Source: Glandiceps talaboti
Lineage: Eukaryota > Hemichordata > Enteropneusta > Spengelidae
Length of the DNA: 64,000 nucleotides
Direction: 5' to 3'
Assembly: GCF_964340395.1 (NCBI RefSeq)
Contig: NC_135564.1
Span: forward strand, 3,635,861 to 3,699,860
Each line of letters opens with the position of its first letter. The stretch's first letter is position 1. The notes under the pieces were generated by a model. That model searched no databases and was not told the DNA's origin. It saw only the letters and a program-made list of their open reading frames with translations. The translations under genes and the position numbers were made by a program. Below, piece by piece: positions 56,830 to 64,000 of this stretch.

Positions 56830-57215
56830 TTATACTTAGATATCACTAAGCGTTTGTGTTTAGTATGTCAATCTTTAAAACATGGACCTCATTTTTTGGA
56901 ATTGTTTTATCATTACCGATGAGTGGTTTTCATCCAAATCATCATTATCAGTTAATTGCAATTTGAACGAAAAAAAAGTCAACAGTTACAGCAAAGTTAT
57001 ATGTAGGCCTGGGTTTTCTGGATTTCAATTCTCGCCCTGCTAACGTTTATATAGCGGTCTGCGATTTAAGTGAACAACCAAATTACATGACGTGCATTCA
57101 GTGTCTGTAATGTAAAGGTATGACCAGTACACGGGAGAGTCTTTCCAGCTTATTACTGAGAAAACTGTGTTTGATTGAGTCTCTATGCAAATTGCCAAAC
57201 CATCACTCCGAATTC

Positions 57216-57229
57216 GTTACCATAACAAC
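57216..57229. promoter_or_regulatory. X-box-like RFX motif upstream of beta-tubulin 5
   Basis: GTTACCATAACAAC resembles the RFX X-box. It is about 1.2 kb from the gene 5 ATG, so it is distal if functional. Confidence 0.3.
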
Positions 57230-57902
57230 GAACGTAATTTGTGGCATACTTTATAATTAGAAAATAATGGTGATTAATAGCGTTTCATTTTATAGTCCAT
57301 TGATTGGTTTTATTGGGTTTCTGTGAGAATTCACAATGGCATAGTGTATAAATGTACATCCAATGCTTCAATTCACAGATATTGTTAGGCTGTATAAATT
57401 ACGAGTATTATAATAGATACTGGTTCTACAATGTTAACACTTTTATAATCAAATTTTACGACTTGTCTCTTCAAATTGAAACTGATATTTCTCGAGATAA
57501 TGTGGTATGTTTTCAGTTTGTTTCGACAAAACCACTGTCCTTGACCATACACACCTTCAATATTCGTTGGCCTTTGCCAGTGATATGTCATCGGGTTACC
57601 TTGCAATTACTATAGAAATACCCATCCAGCCTTGACACATCACCATTGGCAACACGTGAATTTGCATATATGTAAATTAATATCAACAACCTATCACACC
57701 AGTGTATATATCTGTCAATATCTCCGGGGTTTTATTTATTTGACAGTTATCATTCATATTTTATTCGAATATGAATATACAGAGTCGTTTCAGGTGTATA
57801 ACAAGTCATGTGTAAAACGAAAAACAATCAGCTCGTTCTACTACCTGTTAATCGAGATTGTAGTTTTTCAGTTTGGAATAGTAAGCTTGTCTACAAGCAT
57901 CA

Positions 57903-58140
57903 CTTTGGATCACAGGGGCGTGTAATATTTCATAGATTGTTGTTTTCTTATCGCTAAGAATGCCGTTTTCTTAGGAAAATATCGTATGAATCTTGCTGCT
58001 ACAAATGTATCAATACATGTACTACGAAGAAATATTACTTAACTTCCCCTTACATGTAGGAATATATAATCAAAAGGTTGTTATCTGTAGACCTGGAAAA
58101 CAACAATCTATGGAATATTACACGCCCCTGTGCTTTGGAT
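57903..58140. mobile_element. Non-autonomous hAT-like MITE, 222 bp, with 8-bp target-site duplication
   Basis: Terminal inverted repeats of 36 bp (57911-57946 and 58097-58132) have a single mismatch; the outer end is CACAGGGGCGTGTAATATT. The element is flanked by perfect 8-bp direct repeats CTTTGGAT at 57903-57910 and 58133-58140. An 8-bp duplication with CAGGGG-containing ends fits the hAT superfamily, although the terminus reads CACAG rather than the usual CAG. There is no coding capacity in the 150-bp centre. Confidence 0.85.
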
Positions 58141-58855
58141 TAAGCTTTCTTGGCATTTGACAATGGAGGGTGTGTTGGAAGGACAAGACGTGTAGCTGAG
58201 TCTAATGACGATAACAACTATATGACTGGTTTGCATAAATCATTTTCAGACACAGAAGTTATCGTTTGTCAGAAGGGTACTGCTGTTAAAGGGTGCCGGA
58301 AAATTGCATAAACTTCTTATTTTGGAACAAAATAGGAATTGACCTTCTTTGCCCAAGACGTCGGTCCAGTGTAATATTCTGACCAATTCCACTATATAAA
58401 CGCCTTGCCTGGAGGAAGCTTACATGATGACCCCAGTGTGACCTTGCAATGAGCTCGGGTACTTTGTCATATACGTAATATAAGCATAGGTTTGGCAATT
58501 GAGACTTTGCGTAGACTATTAAATGTAGAAAGTTGAACTTTGACCGCCAGGAAGGTATGAAACCAAGATGAACACCTGGTTTAGAATATTGAGAATATTA
58601 CTGAAAATCTGAAAATAAGTAGTATGGTATGTAGGTATGTAATACAGTCACATCCTGAAAGTACGTCGTTTCGGGCATTTCCAGATGTTATTTTAAGACA
58701 AAAAAATTAAAGCAACAAGTAAACAATCATGTAATTCATTTGAAACTTAAATAAATCATTTACATTTAGGCATGTAATTCATTTGAACTGAAACCATTAG
58801 CTAATGGTTAGTTGGTTGGTTTTTTGGTTGATTGGTCAGTTGATTGGGTGGGTGG

Positions 58856-58912
58856 GCGGTCGGTCGGTCGGTCGGTCGGTTGGTTGGTTGGTTGGTTGGT
58901 TGGTTGGTTGTT
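58856..58912. repeat. (GGTC)n-(GGTT)n microsatellite
   Basis: GGTC units followed by GGTT units, flanked by degenerate GGTT/GGGT sequence from about 58800. Confidence 0.95.
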
Positions 58913-60787
58913 TGGTTGATGGGGGTTGGTGCCCGGGTTGGGTCAGCTGACTCTGTATGAATAATAAATTGATGGATGGATGGACCGTCTGTATTAATGC
59001 ACGGAATTCCCTTGGATGCTTCTCTTGTCGGATGAATGGTCCCGTACCATGATGTTAATAAGTTTAATTTCGTCTCACGCTCTATAAATAAACCGTGGTT
59101 GCCTAAAATCGTTTAACAATATCGAACACGTACGCTGTTATCTTACAAATAAAAGTGTACTCTCACCTTTCGTCGTATAATGTGACCTCTATCATGTGGC
59201 TATGAGAGAGTACAGATACGAACAATTGGGAGAAAACAATAGCTTCAATAGAAATTGTCAATTATTCGCTTTCTATTGCTTGATAAGCTACTGCTGTGTA
59301 TGGGGTCAACGAAAGTCAACGGAGATCTATGATCACGTGATAACTCATGTCTGGGACTGTTATCTATTGTTATTTCAATATGATAAACACTAATCGTGGC
59401 AAGTCAGAACCTTGTCATCTATCGATGGCGATTATTTCTTTTCTTTCCTATTTCTTTGTATTTGCTTGTATACATGGTACAGCAACTGTGTTCTCACGTT
59501 TAACAAGAACGGGGAGGGGGTATCTCACTAGCTTTCAACAGCTAATCATCCCAGAAAATTGATGAATTTTCATCACTACTAATGAAAACTAAAAATCTAT
59601 ATTTATCATATGCATACCTCAACATAATTTTAAAACAAACTGCACTGAAAACTTCATCAAAGCCCGGGTGAAGGGGCATAAACCGTTCTATACGTTGTGG
59701 AGTTGGTCTTTGTTGCATATTATACGGTATTTGTTGTCTAGCTAAGCAGCATGCCACCACACTTGCTATTGGTAGGACCTAGGAACTTAAACCTGGTATT
59801 GATGTAATTGTACATAAACGATTTGATAAAATAATTTAGAATTGTCAGGAAAATCATATCATGCCATTAACAGTACTAAAAACGACAGAAAACATTTTCA
59901 GCGTCATCGAAGCCATTTACATTAATAGTACACTAGAATAGTTAAATCAGGGTTTTATGGTAATCATTTCAAAATAATTAAAGCGAGCATCTATTGTGTA
60001 CGTACAAACAGGTAACTGACGCTGAAGCGCACAATTCGTTGAAATGTTTGTCAAAGATGAACATTTACAAAATACCCCACCCCCAAAAAATAAAATAAAA
60101 ATACATGTTCACGTGACATAAGTATGTGTGTGTTCTACTTACTTTCAGTAGAATGCATAATTGATGGCTATTCGTTTCACAATGACGGATATTCATTTTC
60201 CATAGAATTGTGCGTGTCATTAGATTACCTGTTTGTACACTCGCAATAGATGCTCCCTAGAATTACAAACCGTGAAATATCTGTATTATCGTAGTAAAAC
60301 ATATAATCCTGGTTATCTATGAGACATGACAGTACTGAAAATTGTGACCAAATTTCGTTCCAAATATGAGACATCACTTTAAACAACATTTGATTACAAA
60401 TCACAGTGTGGACTCATTTTTATAAGATTGGTATGTCTACATCTTATCATAGGGTCACCATGGCAGACGACACACGTCAGATAAAGACTTTGTGGATTGC
60501 TTTTGACAAACATTTCAACGAATTCGTAGTGATCGGGCACGTTCTTTTTTCCCTATCTAAATATGAATGTCTCCATTGAAGGACCAACCCCTTGTATGTT
60601 ATTACGGAGTGCAGTGATGTATATATAAGGATACTTGTAATAGAGGGTGTGGAAAAAAACAACAACTAAAATTCAAATCTCTACTATGTGCATTGCATAC
60701 AATTGCGTGATCCCCGTTAAACGTTTTCACCCTTCATGAGCGAAAGGTCTCTTATATAGAACCGCTATCGCGACAGAAAAACACGTT

Positions 60788-60801
60788 GTTGCCATAGAAA
60801 C
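60788..60801. promoter_or_regulatory. X-box-like RFX motif upstream of beta-tubulin 6
   Basis: GTTGCCATAGAAAC fits the X-box with one or two weak positions, about 375 bp upstream of the ATG. Confidence 0.4.
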
Positions 60802-61175
60802 AAACGTAGTGCATGGCACATACATTATTATGGTGGATGTATCAATCATAACGGTTTAATAAAATGATCCCTTCATTCTTATTCAGTTTCATTTTATGCC
60901 AGTTTTGCCGTTTTTTAAGTCAAAGCGTTCATTCTAATTCTCGCCCGGGGTTATTTGTTTGCACAGCGATTAACCCTCATCCCTAACGCCTATGACACCT
61001 AGAGACAGCGGATTGATACAGAGATGTGGGTAAATGAACACGAATGCTAACTGTGAACAGTCAAATAAAAACAGCAAGAGGATCATCGGGGAATTACTAC
61101 AGTTCTTGGCGGATCACCAATCACTTAACACAGTCTTCTCCACGGTCGTAAAATTATCCACGAAAACAAATCAAA

Positions 61176-64000
<2,825 letters not shown>

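Larger units (their letters stand above)
56043..61175. other. Divergent intergenic region between beta-tubulins 5 and 6
   Basis: No coding exon recognised in 5.1 kb. It contains the 5' flanks of both genes, X-box-like motifs at 57216 and 60788, a CCATAGAC palindrome at 56794, a hAT-like MITE at 57911-58132, and a GGTC/GGTT repeat at 58856-58912. Confidence 0.5.

Overview
The window is invertebrate animal nuclear DNA. It is AT-rich and intron-containing, with GT-AG introns, AATAAA poly(A) signals and very many CATA/TATG, CTGT, TG and GA microsatellites. Its main content is a beta-tubulin cluster: five complete genes and the 5' end of a sixth between 12.6 and 64.0 kb. Protein sequence and intron positions suggest a bilaterian, most likely a marine lophotrochozoan such as a mollusc, brachiopod, nemertean or annelid. 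That placement is an inference; no species can be named from sequence alone.

Layout. 0.3-2.7 kb (-): first three coding exons, including a signal peptide, of a VWA7-like gene that runs off the left edge. 2.8-6.9 kb: no gene seen; microsatellites and a tRNA-derived SINE-like element. 6.9-11.8 kb (-): a complete three-exon PSMG4 gene (proteasome assembly chaperone 4, 124 aa), rebuilt from exons too small to show as long ORFs. 11.8-12.6 kb: head-to-head promoter region. 12.6-17.7 kb (+): beta-tubulin 1 (5 exons). 23.2-25.9 kb (+): beta-tubulin 2 (4 exons). 28.2-39.0 kb: tandem segmental duplication, each unit holding one 3-exon beta-tubulin gene (3 and 4, both +). 39.0-44.7 kb: repeats and nothing recognised. 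44.7-52.3 kb: a second, apparently gene-free tandem duplication of about 3.8 kb units. 53.2-56.0 kb (-): beta-tubulin 5. 56.0-61.2 kb: intergenic, with a small inverted-repeat transposon. 61.2 kb to the end (+): beta-tubulin 6, cut by the window edge in exon 2.

How the genes relate. All beta-tubulins start MREI, the signal for autoregulated tubulin mRNA decay. The five complete ones end in an EGEF-type acidic tail associated with axonemal beta-tubulins. Exon sequences are shuffled between paralogues in a way that points to gene conversion, and intron number falls stepwise across the cluster (4, 3, 2, 2, 2). PSMG4 beside beta-tubulin is also the human arrangement (TUBB2A/TUBB2B-PSMG4, 6p25), so this looks like conserved microsynteny. 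X-box-like (RFX) motifs lie upstream of several of the genes. The most unusual unexplained elements are a family of very short palindromes ending in CCATAGAC/GTCTATGG, a 222-bp hAT-like MITE with a perfect 8-bp target-site duplication, and the gene-free duplication at 44.7-52.3 kb.
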